In this document: piece by piece, positions 1 through 9,905 of the stretch
How the letters are laid out: every line of letters starts with the position of its first letter
How positions within the stretch are numbered: the first letter of the stretch is position 1
NCBI RefSeq assembly: GCF_014863545.1
Contig: NZ_CP062260.1
Span: 1,860,001 to 1,924,000 of the forward strand
Length of the DNA stretch: 64,000 nt
Direction: 5' to 3'
From: Paenibacillus sp. JNUCC32
Lineage (GTDB): Bacteria > Bacillota > Bacilli > Paenibacillales > Paenibacillaceae
Position numbers and translations under genes: made by a program
The notes under the pieces: generated by a model
Seen by the model: the letters and a program-made list of their open reading frames with translations, nothing else
The model's database searches: none
Told to the model about the DNA's origin: nothing

Positions 1-2
1 AG

Positions 3-1043
3 TTGATCATGGGGCCTTTAAGCGACATGTATGGAAGGCGTCCGCCTTTGCTGACCTCCATGATCTTGTACATCCTTTCCTCGATTGGATGCGCTTTTGC
101 GCCAAGCATCGAGTGGTTCATATGTTTAAGATTCATTCAAGGGGTTGCAGCGTCGGCCGGACTCGTGATTTCGCGAGCGATTGTCCGAGACCGGTTCCAT
201 GGTGTTGAAATGACGAAGTTTATCGCGCTCTTAACGATGATCAGCAATGTGGCACCGTTAATTTCGCCAACGCTCGGAAGCGCGGTAATGTCATACAGCT
301 CATGGGGAAGTGTATTTCTGTTCTTGGGGGCGCTAGGCATAGCACTGACCGCGATAACCTTAGGAGGGTTAAAGGAAAGCTTACCTGTACAGCAGCGTGT
401 TCCAAGCAGTTTCAGCACATTGATAAAAAATTATAACAGCTTGTTCCGGGAGCGGTCGTTTATGGGATATGCACTAGTTAACGGCATACTGTTCGCAGGC
501 GTTTTCGCCTATGTGGCGGGTACCCCGTTTATCTATCAGAACATGTACGGCGTGTCGCCGCAAATGTTCTCGATCCTCTTTGCGTTGAACGGCCTTGCGA
601 TCATTGCGGGATCTCAAATCGTCAAATTGTTTGCAGGCCGGGTAACGGAAAGCCGGCTATTCAGGATTGGATTAATCATTGCGTTCATATCTTCTGCAGC
701 GGTCTTGTTCGTCGTAGTGGTACATGGCGCATTGTCTGCCATGTTTATTTCGATTTTCTTATTCGCTTTTTCCATTGGGATCATCGGGCCGATCTCTTTT
801 ACGCTAGCTATGGAGTCGCAGGGGCATATTGCAGGCAGCGCTTCAGCCGTGCTCGGCTCCTTACAATTCGCATTAGGCGCCGTTACGTCTCCGCTTGTAG
901 GAATTGCGGGCGAAAATTCCGCGATTCCTTTCGGAGTTGTCATCTTTTCCACCAGTGTATTATCTATTGCTGCCTATCTCATCCTGATTCAAGGGGGACA
1001 AAGTTTAACCAGCGGTAAAACCAGCTCTGATTCCAGCATGTGA
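3..1043 (+). CDS. MFS drug-resistance exporter, Bcr/CflA type (5' end outside window)
   Basis: Multi-pass membrane exporter of the major facilitator superfamily. The visible part opens in the loop between the first membrane segments with the MFS signature GPLSDMYGRRPP, followed by a second motif around RFIQGVAASAGLVISRAIVRD that is typical of the Bcr/CflA branch of proton-driven drug exporters. About ten hydrophobic segments follow and the C-terminus is short and polar. The family is usually near 400 residues, so roughly 50 N-terminal residues lie before the window; the in-frame TTG at position 3 is not the real start. The substrate cannot be told from sequence. A terminator follows directly. 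Confidence 0.85.
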   Translation: MIMGPLSDMYGRRPPLLTSMILYILSSIGCAFAPSIEWFICLRFIQGVAASAGLVISRAIVRDRFHGVEMTKFIALLTMISNVAPLISPTLGSAVMSYSSWGSVFLFLGALGIALTAITLGGLKESLPVQQRVPSSFSTLIKNYNSLFRERSFMGYALVNGILFAGVFAYVAGTPFIYQNMYGVSPQMFSILFALNGLAIIAGSQIVKLFAGRVTESRLFRIGLIIAFISSAAVLFVVVVHGALSAMFISIFLFAFSIGIIGPISFTLAMESQGHIAGSASAVLGSLQFALGAVTSPLVGIAGENSAIPFGVVIFSTSVLSIAAYLILIQGGQSLTSGKTSSDSSM

Positions 1044-1067
1044 ATGTATAGGTAAACGATTTAATAA

Positions 1068-1093
1068 GGCAGCTGATGCAGCTGCCTTTTCTT
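1068..1093 (+). terminator. Rho-independent terminator after the MFS gene
   Basis: A 7-bp stem (GGCAGCT / AGCTGCC) with a GATGC loop is followed by TTTTCTT. It lies 25 bases after the MFS stop codon and just before the 3' end of the convergent serine hydrolase gene. Confidence 0.8.
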
Positions 1094-1119
1094 CATTTAG
1101 TTGTGTTGAACTTGTGGCA

Positions 1120-2601
1120 TTATGGGTTGTTAGCCATCGATTGACTATTCTTAGCGTAACGAGCATAGACGATATAATAGCAAGCCACATGCACGAAATT
1201 GACGAGCGACCATACAACGAGCCAGATGATCGGTGACGATAGGGTAGTCCAAAGACCGGACCATGGCAGCACGCGCCCTCCGCCGATAAACGTCAGCAAT
1301 GGGGGGAGAGACAAGAGGATGAGGACCGGAATCAGCCTAATGACCGATATGAGAATGAACATGCCGATCGTAAGGCGTTTTTTCTTCCGACGAATACGAA
1401 TAGAAGCATAGCCGCCCCATACAAGCGTTGCGAGAATCAACGCCATCATGATCATAGACATGTTTCGATCGTTAAGAAATGAGATGTTGGGCTGTTCTCC
1501 CCTCATCATAGCCGCGACCCCATCGATGATTCCCGAGTAATTCACAAATGCGTTCAATCCTGAATTAAACATCACCGCGATCCCCATTTGCTCGTCCAAA
1601 AAAACCGTTTCTTCCGACTTGTACGTCCAGAAAATGCCGCTGTGGGAGATCGTTCGGCCTCCCGATGGATCATGGTCTGCGAGCCAACCCATGCCGTACG
1701 GCGAAGCTTCTCCGGCTGAATGAAATTGCTTCATCAACGCCGGGGGAAGAAGGTCGCCGCTATATTGGGCAATCATCCACCTGGACATGTCTTCCGCGGT
1801 TGAAACGATCCCTGCGGGACCGTCAATAAACCACAGCGGCTCTGAGCGATTCACGGAGCGGCCCAGAATCGAGTAATGACCCGGCGGGATCGCTTCATTC
1901 CCATTGATTTGATGCGTCGTGCTGACGCTGTACGTATGGTTCATACCCAGGGGTTTAAAAATATGACGATTCAGGTAATCCGAAAACCGCTCTCCACTGA
2001 TGCTTTCCACGAGGTTCGCCAACAGCACGTAATTGGGATTGTGGTAGCTGTAAGTTGTTCCAGGTTTATGGGCGAGTTCAACCTCATTTAATAACCGGTT
2101 CGCCTCGTGCAGTGCTTGGAATTGCGGAGTCCTCGTCATATCGGGATTGGAGCCATCCGTCAGGCCGCTGGTCTGATTCAATAAATGCCGGACCGTTATG
2201 TCATGAACTCGGGGATCCTGAGGAGTCAGTTTGGGAAAATAGGAAACGTAAGCCTCATCCAGATCAATCCGGCCTTTATCCACCAACTGCAGAACGGCTA
2301 ATGCGGTAAAGGACTTGCTAAGCGAAGCAATGGGTAGAGGGGTTTCGTCCGTTATGCTTTGGTTTTCACCAAACGTACCATAACCTTTGGCATAGAAGGT
2401 CTTATCGTTTAAGGAGATCGACAAGGACGCTCCTTCGATATGGTTGGCCTTCATGCTCCGGCTCATGTATTCGTCAATGTCCCGCCAAAGTTCCGTGCGG
2501 TCCCCGTCCTCCAATGCAGATACGGACTCCGCCATCACGGTCCAAGTTAGCAGCAGGCAGGTAATTACGGTAAACATTCTTTGTATTGTTTTCGGCATCA
2601 T
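1120..2601 (-). CDS. Membrane-anchored serine hydrolase, beta-lactamase / PBP4*-like family
   Basis: Exported class C beta-lactamase-fold serine hydrolase (penicillin-binding-protein-like or peptidase/esterase). Residues 1-30 form a signal peptide. SLSK at 93-96 supplies the nucleophile Ser93 and Lys96, YHN at 186-188 is the second catalytic motif, and an HSG triad in the SHSGIFW stretch takes the KTG position. The C-terminal ~110 residues contain three or four hydrophobic segments, giving the 493-residue protein a membrane anchor absent from plain beta-lactamases. The ATG at 2601 has AGGAG 5 bases upstream; a second ATG follows directly. It is the last gene of a minus-strand operon with a response regulator and kinase, which suggests envelope-stress or peptide-sensing control. 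The substrate is not predictable. Confidence 0.85.
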   Translation of the reverse strand: MMPKTIQRMFTVITCLLLTWTVMAESVSALEDGDRTELWRDIDEYMSRSMKANHIEGASLSISLNDKTFYAKGYGTFGENQSITDETPLPIASLSKSFTALAVLQLVDKGRIDLDEAYVSYFPKLTPQDPRVHDITVRHLLNQTSGLTDGSNPDMTRTPQFQALHEANRLLNEVELAHKPGTTYSYHNPNYVLLANLVESISGERFSDYLNRHIFKPLGMNHTYSVSTTHQINGNEAIPPGHYSILGRSVNRSEPLWFIDGPAGIVSTAEDMSRWMIAQYSGDLLPPALMKQFHSAGEASPYGMGWLADHDPSGGRTISHSGIFWTYKSEETVFLDEQMGIAVMFNSGLNAFVNYSGIIDGVAAMMRGEQPNISFLNDRNMSMIMMALILATLVWGGYASIRIRRKKKRLTIGMFILISVIRLIPVLILLSLPPLLTFIGGGRVLPWSGLWTTLSSPIIWLVVWSLVNFVHVACYYIVYARYAKNSQSMANNP

Positions 2602-2659
2602 AGCACTCCTTCAATCAAGATAAGGATATGCTATCGGATAATTTTCAACTATTTATCAA

Positions 2660-3742
2660 CTACGATCCAAAACTTGCGGTTACGCACCCGCCGCCTTGAG
2701 GTCCGTTTTCGACCTGCAAGCTCCCGCCATGTATTTCGCAAAGCACCTTGCAAACATACAGTCCTAGCCCACGATGTTCGGTTGCATCCCACATATCCCC
2801 GCGGTAAAAAGGAAGAGCAGCCTTGTTTAGGGCTTCGTTCGAGAAACCGGGTCCGTCGTCCGTGACGGCAATATCCATAGAGGCTTCCCGAATGATAAAA
2901 CGAGCGTTCACCTGACTGGTTGCGTAACGCGCCGCATTGGCTACCAGGTTCTCGAATACCTGCATGACGACATGGGCATCCAGGCTGATTTCAGAATCAG
3001 CGTTATCAATGGATGAGGCAAAGTTTATGCCGAATTGACTAGCTATTTGATTGGCACTGTCGTTCAACAAAGCCGTGAATGGGATGATATCCACGGGATC
3101 GCGATGCACCGGGGTATCCTCCAGTTTCTGAATCGAGCTCATGGCCTCCGCATAGTTCTCCAGGCGAACGATGTGAAGGTTCATGGTATGGATCAGGTCC
3201 AGAATCTTCTCTTCCGACAATTTCTTCTCGGGAACATAGGTGGCGAGAAACTCGGCGTACCCTTTCAGCACAGACAGCGGCGTCCTTAGATCATGGGCAA
3301 AAATTGCATTGAGCTGCTTGCGCTCCTCCACCGAACGCCAGAGTGCCTTTAAATTGATTTCCAATTGTGACCGCATGTTTTCAAATACGGCGATGAGCTC
3401 GCCCATCTCGTCCCGGCTGTCATAGGAGATGCTGAAGCCTAGATCGTTGGCCGAGATCTTCTTGGATGCTTGCATCAGAATCGTCAGCGGTCGTTTTAGC
3501 TTCCATCTGTAAAATAGAACGGCCATGGCGACAATTCCTGCGGCTACCGTCAACAGCACCGCCGCGACGAGGGAGGGCAGCAACCAATCGGCCTCTTCAA
3601 AACGCTCCCGCAGGATCTCCGCCCAGGCAAATTCCAAAGTGATCATGGCCAGTACAGCAAAAAGCGTAAGAATGCATAACAGGATGAACGATTGCAGCAA
3701 ATTAAGTCTTTCTAGCAGCAGCCTATTTACGAGTTTAGCCAT
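2660..3742 (-). CDS. Sensor histidine kinase (HAMP, HisKA, HATPase)
   Basis: Membrane kinase partner of the adjacent response regulator. Two hydrophobic segments near the N-terminus enclose only a short extracellular stretch, so it probably senses a signal at or in the membrane. A HAMP linker follows, then the phosphoacceptor FAHDLRTPLS (His150 from this start), an N-box ENLVANAARYA, VTDDGPGF and a GLGLYVCK glycine-rich box. I chose the ATG at 3742 because AGGA lies 5 bases upstream; a GTG at 3760 is in frame but sits within the region that would serve as its ribosome site. The gene overlaps the regulator's 3' end by 16 bases, so the two are translationally coupled. The short sensor loop resembles kinases of antimicrobial-peptide response systems, but no dedicated ABC transporter lies beside it. 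Confidence 0.88.
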   Translation of the reverse strand: MAKLVNRLLLERLNLLQSFILLCILTLFAVLAMITLEFAWAEILRERFEEADWLLPSLVAAVLLTVAAGIVAMAVLFYRWKLKRPLTILMQASKKISANDLGFSISYDSRDEMGELIAVFENMRSQLEINLKALWRSVEERKQLNAIFAHDLRTPLSVLKGYAEFLATYVPEKKLSEEKILDLIHTMNLHIVRLENYAEAMSSIQKLEDTPVHRDPVDIIPFTALLNDSANQIASQFGINFASSIDNADSEISLDAHVVMQVFENLVANAARYATSQVNARFIIREASMDIAVTDDGPGFSNEALNKAALPFYRGDMWDATEHRGLGLYVCKVLCEIHGGSLQVENGPQGGGCVTASFGS

Positions 3743-4401
3743 TTGTATCCTACTCCCCACACCGTCTCGATTCGATCGCTGCAGCCGTATTCCTTGAATT
3801 TGTTGCGAATTCGCCGAATATGCTCCGCGATGACGCTGCTATCGCCTTCTTCGTCCAGGCCCCAAATTTTCTCGTAAATGCGCTCCTTCTCGAATACCAT
3901 GCCGGGATTCATGGACAGTAATTCGATAATGTCGAACTCTTTTTTGGCCAGAGGTATTCGTTTATCCTGGAAATAGAGCTCCCGGGCCGTATAATTAATG
4001 ACCAAATCATGGTTAAACCTCACCGAGGCTTTGGTTAGGACTCGCTGTTCCCTGCGCAAATGCGCTTCTACTCTGGCGCCAAGCTCGCGAATACTGAAAG
4101 GTTTCAGGATATAGTCATCACCTCCTGCCCGAAAGCCGGCTATTTTATCGGCATCTTCGATTCGAGCGGTCAAAAATAAGATGGGGCACGAGACAAAGCC
4201 TCTAATTCTTTCGCATACTTCAAGGCCGTTCTCCTCAGGCATGTTGATATCGAGCAATACGAGATCGGGTCCTAGTTCCACTTTTCGCATAGCTTCCCGG
4301 CTGTCCTTGGCCGTCATGACAAAATATCCATTGATTTCAAAGTAATCGGTCAGCAGCTTTCGAAGATCCGCCTCATCGTCCACGATTAGTATCTTATGCA
4401 T
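3727..4401 (-). CDS. OmpR/PhoB-family response regulator
   Basis: Cytoplasmic transcription factor of 224 residues. The N-terminal receiver domain shows the acidic pair at Asp8-Asp9, the phosphorylation site Asp51 in LLDINMP, and the conserved Lys in ILKPFS. The C-terminal winged helix ends with the usual VWGVGYKW signature. It is the first gene of a three-gene minus-strand unit (regulator, kinase, serine hydrolase), so the hydrolase is the likely output. The ATG at 4401 has GGAG about 11 bases upstream. The divergent 4402-4639 region must hold its promoter; I could not define clear -35/-10 boxes there. Confidence 0.9.
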   Translation of the reverse strand: MHKILIVDDEADLRKLLTDYFEINGYFVMTAKDSREAMRKVELGPDLVLLDINMPEENGLEVCERIRGFVSCPILFLTARIEDADKIAGFRAGGDDYILKPFSIRELGARVEAHLRREQRVLTKASVRFNHDLVINYTARELYFQDKRIPLAKKEFDIIELLSMNPGMVFEKERIYEKIWGLDEEGDSSVIAEHIRRIRNKFKEYGCSDRIETVWGVGYKWLNS

Positions 4402-4639
4402 ACATGCTTCATCTCCAGTTCCATATGTTTGATTTCAGCATATCAAAGAAATTTTCGCATACCAATCGGATTTTAATTGAACGGCATGGAAAGTCTAAGG
4501 CAGTGTAGACGAGGTTCACCAATCGTGGTATGAATAGTATTGGCTGAGTCGGTGGCGCTTCGACACCACCACCGTTAGAGAAGGGCTGGTTAACGAAAGT
4601 AATTGGAGATACAAGTTATTTTATTTTGGAGGATCAATA

Positions 4640-4948
4640 ATGAATCAACGTTTTCGGATCACGAGATCCATGCAACCCGACGCTGGCGATCAGGAGATTT
4701 CATTGGAAGAATGCCAACAATATTTTTCAACCAAAGCTGATTTTATTTATCAGACGGAGCTCACTGTGAGAGGGGAAGAGAGCACCATGTCGGTAGAAGG
4801 CGATTTCTTTATGTGGAAACATGGGGAAGCCTTGATTCCATTCAGGCACTACATGGGAGAGCTGTATGTCGCCGTTTCCCATCAAGAGCTTGTGCCTCTC
4901 ATGATCGAAATTGCAACTGATTTGCGGGCGGATATCGTAGAAGGGTAA
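4640..4948 (+). CDS. Small uncharacterised protein
   Basis: A 102-residue soluble protein that I do not recognise. It has no signal peptide, no membrane segment and no cysteines. It is acidic, with a run of beta-strand-like stretches (FIYQTELTVRG, STMSVEGDFFMW, ELYVAVSH) and a C-terminal helix. The start is well supported: GGAGG lies 8 bases before the ATG. It stands alone, divergent from the response-regulator operon and followed by a strong terminator, so it is a monocistronic gene. Confidence 0.7.
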   Translation: MNQRFRITRSMQPDAGDQEISLEECQQYFSTKADFIYQTELTVRGEESTMSVEGDFFMWKHGEALIPFRHYMGELYVAVSHQELVPLMIEIATDLRADIVEG

Positions 4949-5026
4949 CCGAATGGATCCTGTAAGAGCTTCGTAAGATCATCCGTATTAGATATGTTAG
5001 GCTGTCGAGATAAGCAGCGAAATGAG

Positions 5027-5082
5027 AAGCGCCGATGAGCTTGGTTAGAGGATCTTACCGAGTCCATCGGCGCTTTTTTTTG
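5027..5082 (+). terminator. Rho-independent terminator
   Basis: An 11-bp perfect stem (AAGCGCCGATG at 5027-5037, CATCGGCGCTT at 5065-5075) with a 27-base loop runs into eight T residues. It ends the transcript of the small gene at 4640-4948. Confidence 0.85.
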
Positions 5083-5542
5083 CGAAGTCCATTTTAAATG
5101 GCGCAGGATGGTTTGGTGTAGGATGCCTGCGACTATCCGCGAATTATTGCCCCAATCCACAAAGTTGATGGCGGCCGTTAAAGCAAACGCAAGCGGGCAT
5201 CGGCGATGCCCAAACGGATAGGGAAGGGCTGAAAGAGAGGGTTGATATTAACCATGTTGACCCTCTCTCATGAATAGTATTTGTTTTTCGGCCAGAAAGT
5301 TATGCCAGAACATGTAAAGTACGGAAACCCGATGATTTCTGACTGCCGGTCATTACAGGAGAATATAACCATATGATCGTTCCATTTGTTTGCCTTATCC
5401 TTGGTTGATGGTTATCCTGCAGGGCTTGGTGTTTGATCGGGACCTACGAGCGCTTATTTTATGTTGTAAATGCAACAAAAATAATGTACTATTCTCTTAC
5501 TGCTTCATTTGAATAAATTCGAGAAGAGCGTGAGTTGCATAT
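5083..5542. other. Gene-free stretch with two unexplained hairpins
   Basis: No convincing reading frame on either strand. It contains a short perfect inverted repeat (GGGCAT / ATGCCC, 5195-5211) and a 9-bp stem (AGAGAGGGT 5234-5242 with ACCCTCTCT 5260-5268), neither followed by a T-run. Near 5464 the sequence TTGTAAATGCAACAA is an imperfect TTGT...ACAA inverted repeat 65 bases before the MarR gene and is a possible MarR operator. Confidence 0.4.
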
Positions 5543-6566
<1,024 letters not shown>

Positions 6567-6629
6567 ATAGCAACAATATGGCCGTAGCGTTTCCATTTCT
6601 GACCACACGTAAGACCCACATTACAAAAA

Positions 6630-6672
6630 AACAGCGAGGACCGCTCGAAGTGAGTGGACTCGTTGTTTTTTT
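6630..6672 (+). terminator. Rho-independent terminator after paiA
   Basis: Stem AACAGCGAG / CTCGTTGTT (one G-T pair) with a 20-base loop, followed by a run of seven T. Confidence 0.8.
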
Positions 6673-6733
6673 ATTTTCACTCGTTATCTTCCGATTCCAA
6701 GGTTATCATCATCATTTTCGATTCAATATCTGA

Positions 6734-6763
6734 TTGGCATAGTGAGAGCTAGGCTCACAATAT
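6734..6763 (+). promoter_or_regulatory. Possible promoter with inverted repeat for the permease-adaptor operon
   Basis: TTGGCA at 6734 and a weak CAATAT at 6758 are spaced like a sigma-A promoter. Between them GTGAG-N7-CTCAC (6743-6759) is an inverted repeat with a partly symmetric core, in a position where a repressor could block RNA polymerase. The -10 match is poor, so this is tentative. Confidence 0.3.
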
Positions 6764-6834
6764 TATACGAATATTTTAGATATTTTTAATACTTTCCCCC
6801 TTTTTTCTTAAGCAATCTTATCTAATCTGAATGC

Positions 6835-7773
6835 ATGGGGATGCGCGACAGGAGTCAGCAGCATGGGAGACTTAAATTAACAGTGAAGGGATGGATCAAG
6901 ATAATCATGAATAAATGGCTCCGCAAGGATGCTTCGGCGGCCATATTCTTTCTCGTGCCAAGCGGTATCGGATTTGCACTCTTTTACCTTATTCCATTTG
7001 CCATGGGTGTGTACTATTCCTTTATGAGCCAATCGGTAGACGGCCATTTTGCGGGTCTCGATAATTACGTGGAGCTGTTTGGGAGTGCTTCCTTCCGCAA
7101 GGCGGCATCCAACACGTTTTTCTTCAGCGCGGTCAGTGTTCCGCTTATGGTCATGCTGTCGCTCGGGTTAGCGATCCTGCTCCATAAAAATACATATTTT
7201 CAAAAATGGCTTCGGACTGCTTACGTTATGCCGCTTGTTGTGCCCGTCGCCTCCATTATCATGATCTGGCAGATGCTATTTGACTGGAACGGCTCCCTGA
7301 ACGCATGGCTGAACAGCTTTGGATATGGACGCGTGGACTGGATGAAGACGGAATCGGCACGTTTGGTCGTGATCATGGTGTATCTATGGAAGAACATCGG
7401 TTACAACGTCATTTTATTCTTGGCCGGGCTGCAGCAAATTCCGAAGGATTACTACGAAACGGCCCGGATTGAAGGGGCTGGCCGCGTGAGGCAATTCCGA
7501 AGCGTTACGCTGGTCTATCTGACTTCTTCCATGTTCTTTGTTGTGATTATGTCCATTATCAACTCATTCAAAGTGTTCCGGGAAACGTATCTCATCGCAG
7601 GTGACTATCCCCACGACAGCATTTATATGATGCAGCACTATATGAATAATATGTTCATTTCACTCGACATTCAGAAGCTGACCGCAGCGGCATCCTTGAT
7701 GTTTGCCTGTATTCTGCTAATCGTCCTGGTGCTGTTTGCTATTGAGCGCCGACATCGGCAGTACATGGAATAG
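6835..7773 (+). CDS. Carbohydrate-type ABC importer permease 1 (MalF/UgpA-like)
   Basis: Integral membrane subunit with six hydrophobic segments and the cytoplasmic EAA loop (ETARIEGAGRVRQF, near residue 215) that contacts the ATPase. The loop is slightly divergent: the usual proline after the T-L strand is replaced (VTLVYL). The first 24 residues are hydrophilic and the start is uncertain: the ATG at 6835 has no good ribosome site, a GTG at 6883 follows GGGAGA, and an ATG at 6907 gives 288 residues, the usual family length. It heads a five-gene run whose other members are a second permease, an RND-type adaptor, a solute-binding lipoprotein and a large secreted protein. No ATP-binding subunit is encoded nearby, as is common when a shared MsmX-type ATPase serves several importers. 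Confidence 0.85.
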   Translation: MGMRDRSQQHGRLKLTVKGWIKIIMNKWLRKDASAAIFFLVPSGIGFALFYLIPFAMGVYYSFMSQSVDGHFAGLDNYVELFGSASFRKAASNTFFFSAVSVPLMVMLSLGLAILLHKNTYFQKWLRTAYVMPLVVPVASIIMIWQMLFDWNGSLNAWLNSFGYGRVDWMKTESARLVVIMVYLWKNIGYNVILFLAGLQQIPKDYYETARIEGAGRVRQFRSVTLVYLTSSMFFVVIMSIINSFKVFRETYLIAGDYPHDSIYMMQHYMNNMFISLDIQKLTAAASLMFACILLIVLVLFAIERRHRQYME

Positions 7774-7791
7774 GAGGTGGAGCGAAGCTTC

Positions 7792-8670
7792 GTGCGAATC
7801 GTCCATATATTGAAAAAAAGTGTATTAACATTCGTCTTGGGTGTTATCGCCCTGATCTTACTATCACCAATTGTGATTACATTCACAAATTCATTAATGA
7901 CAGAACTGGAGATTCAGATCAATTACGGTCTCATCGGTCAAATGAATGAAGTTATTCCAGGTAAAGACGGCTCTTTTGCAAACCTGAAATTAATTCCCGA
8001 CAAGGTGTCTTTTGCACAGTATGGGAAGGTGTTCATCGACAACCCGAAGTATCTGACGATGTTCTGGAACTCCGTGTTCATGGTGGTGCCGATCATTGTG
8101 GGTCAGACGATCGTGGCAGCACTGGCTGCTTATGCATTCTCCAAGTTGAAATTCCGCGGCCGGGATTCGATGTTTTTGGTATATGTCATGACGATGCTCA
8201 TGCCGTTCCAAGTCACGCTGGTTCCCAACTATATTATGGTCGATAAGCTTGGCATGCTGAATAGTACGGGCGCCATCATTGTTCCCGGCATTTTCGCAGC
8301 TTTCGGCGTGTTCATGCTCAGACAGTTCATGCTGGACATTCCCTATGCCTATATTGAAGCTGCCAAAATAGACGGTGCCGGACATTTGCGGATTTTTATG
8401 ACGATGATTGTCCCGATGATCAAGCCGGGGTTGGCCGCACTTGTGATCTTGCTGTTCGTTGATTATTGGAACATGGTGGAGCAGCCGCTTATTTTTTTGG
8501 ATGACCCCTTCAAGCAGCCGCTGTCTGTCTTTCTATCCAGGATTAATGATACTGACCGGGGGATTGCCTTTGCTGCATCCATGCTCTATATGGCCCCGAT
8601 GGTGATGTTATTTCTGTATGCGGAGTCGTATTTCATCGAGGGCATTCAATTGTCAGGTGTTAAGGGGTAA
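7792..8670 (+). CDS. Carbohydrate-type ABC importer permease 2 (MalG/UgpE-like)
   Basis: Second membrane subunit of the importer-like complex, 292 residues, six hydrophobic segments, with the EAA loop EAAKIDGAGHLRIFM followed by the conserved IVPMIKPG. Between the first membrane segment and the usual L-P-x-x-x-S-F-x-x-Y motif it has a loop about 25 residues longer than typical MalG-like proteins (around INYGLIGQMNEV and DGSFANL), which would face outward. I chose the GTG at 7792, with GGAG 9 bases upstream; the GTG at 7777 overlaps the AGGAGGTGG ribosome site itself. It begins 18 bases after permease 1 ends and is followed 36 bases later by the adaptor gene, so the three form one transcript. 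Confidence 0.88.
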   Translation: MRIVHILKKSVLTFVLGVIALILLSPIVITFTNSLMTELEIQINYGLIGQMNEVIPGKDGSFANLKLIPDKVSFAQYGKVFIDNPKYLTMFWNSVFMVVPIIVGQTIVAALAAYAFSKLKFRGRDSMFLVYVMTMLMPFQVTLVPNYIMVDKLGMLNSTGAIIVPGIFAAFGVFMLRQFMLDIPYAYIEAAKIDGAGHLRIFMTMIVPMIKPGLAALVILLFVDYWNMVEQPLIFLDDPFKQPLSVFLSRINDTDRGIAFAASMLYMAPMVMLFLYAESYFIEGIQLSGVKG

Positions 8671-8706
8671 CTTTTCAAGGCGGTTTTTAGGAGGAGAAGA
8701 AAGGAT

Positions 8707-9861
8707 ATGGAGCTTGGAAAAGGGTTAGCTGACCAAAGACGAAAGCGAATCCTTCAATTCGTGTTCATGGTTTTTATGGGAATGCTGCTGCTGTTTACCT
8801 TGTTCAGTAACACGCTGCAGTCGTTGACCTTGCCCAAGGTGACCACGGAACAGCCGAAACAGGGAGGCATTGCGCTATCGATCGAGGGAAGCGGAATACT
8901 TCAACCGATCGCCGAAGCTAAGCTATCCGGTTCAAACGACTGGAAGGTTCAGCAGATTCACGTAAAAGAAGGTGAACGTGTGAAGAAGGGACAGAAGCTT
9001 ATCGCTTATGACAACGTAGCGGCAAGACAAGAAATCGAACTTGAGGTAACGAATCTGGAAAAGCAAAGAATTGAGCAGCAAAATCTTCAGGATCAGTTTG
9101 TTCAATCTTCTATTGAAGAGGATGAACTTAAGCTGCGAAGCGCAAAACGCGAAATTGAAAAAGGGAAACTTGATATTGCTGCGCAGGAACGCAAGATCAA
9201 CGAGATGAAAGAACGACTGGCAAAAGATCAGATGCTTACCGCTCCCTTCGACGGTATTGTAACGAAGCTGAATGCGGTAGAAGGACTGGCATCTGCGGGC
9301 GAGCCGGATGTCATTGTCTCGAATAGCAGTCAAGGCTACAGGTTTGACGTTGGTGCTGATGCAAAACGCTTGTCCAGCATCGGGATATCCGTTGGTGAGC
9401 GGATCGAGGTAGAGGTGCAGACAGATGAAGAGCAGCAAGCCAGTGTCATTGAAGGCATCATTGAAGAAATCACCAATGCGGAGCCGATGATTGAGGGGGC
9501 AACCGAAGGAGCGGAGACGGTAACCGTCCCTCAAAAGAGGATTCGTATTAAACTCATCAACGCCAAGCTGAAGGGAGGTGAGCAGGCTCGGATTAACATC
9601 GAGAAAAACTCTCTCGATCAAGGGCTGCTTGTTTCTAATGAAGCTGTTCATCAGGACCGGGAAGGCATGTACGTTTTTGTAGTCGAGGAGCAGCCGGGTG
9701 CACTCGGTAATGTTTTTGTTGCCCGGAAAGTCAACATCAAGTTCAGCGAGCGGAATGACAAAGAAACGATGATCCAAACGGATAGCATCTATGAACAAGA
9801 TAAAATCATTCTGAAAAGCAGCGAGCCTCTGCAGGATGGCAACCGGGTTCGCTTGGAATAG
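8707..9861 (+). CDS. RND/HlyD-type membrane fusion (adaptor) protein
   Basis: A 384-residue single-pass membrane protein facing outward. One hydrophobic segment (residues ~18-40) is followed by a split lipoyl domain (GSGILQPI...VKEGERVKKGQKLIAYDN, then LTAPFDGIVTKLNAVEG), which encloses a coiled-coil hairpin of ~90 charged residues. Beta-barrel and membrane-proximal domains end in a VFVARKVNI...NRVRLE stretch. In Gram-positives such adaptors normally accompany MacB-type or ABC-2 exporters; here it sits between two MalFG-type permeases and their binding protein, with AGGAGG 11-16 bases upstream of its ATG. An adaptor inside an importer-like operon is unexpected and suggests that the complex delivers or senses something at the cell surface rather than simply taking up sugar. 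Confidence 0.88.
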   Translation: MELGKGLADQRRKRILQFVFMVFMGMLLLFTLFSNTLQSLTLPKVTTEQPKQGGIALSIEGSGILQPIAEAKLSGSNDWKVQQIHVKEGERVKKGQKLIAYDNVAARQEIELEVTNLEKQRIEQQNLQDQFVQSSIEEDELKLRSAKREIEKGKLDIAAQERKINEMKERLAKDQMLTAPFDGIVTKLNAVEGLASAGEPDVIVSNSSQGYRFDVGADAKRLSSIGISVGERIEVEVQTDEEQQASVIEGIIEEITNAEPMIEGATEGAETVTVPQKRIRIKLINAKLKGGEQARINIEKNSLDQGLLVSNEAVHQDREGMYVFVVEEQPGALGNVFVARKVNIKFSERNDKETMIQTDSIYEQDKIILKSSEPLQDGNRVRLE

Positions 9862-9905
9862 TGAGGCGGCATTGTAATCAGAACATATCAGGAGGAAATC
9901 ATACG

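Noticed and set aside
1120..2601. True beta-lactamase resistance gene
   Set aside because: Catalytic motifs fit the wider serine hydrolase family, and the C-terminal membrane domain and operon with a two-component pair argue against a dedicated beta-lactamase.
6743..6759. GTGAG...CTCAC as a confirmed operator
   Set aside because: Short, with a poor -10 box next to it; kept only as a low-confidence regulatory feature.
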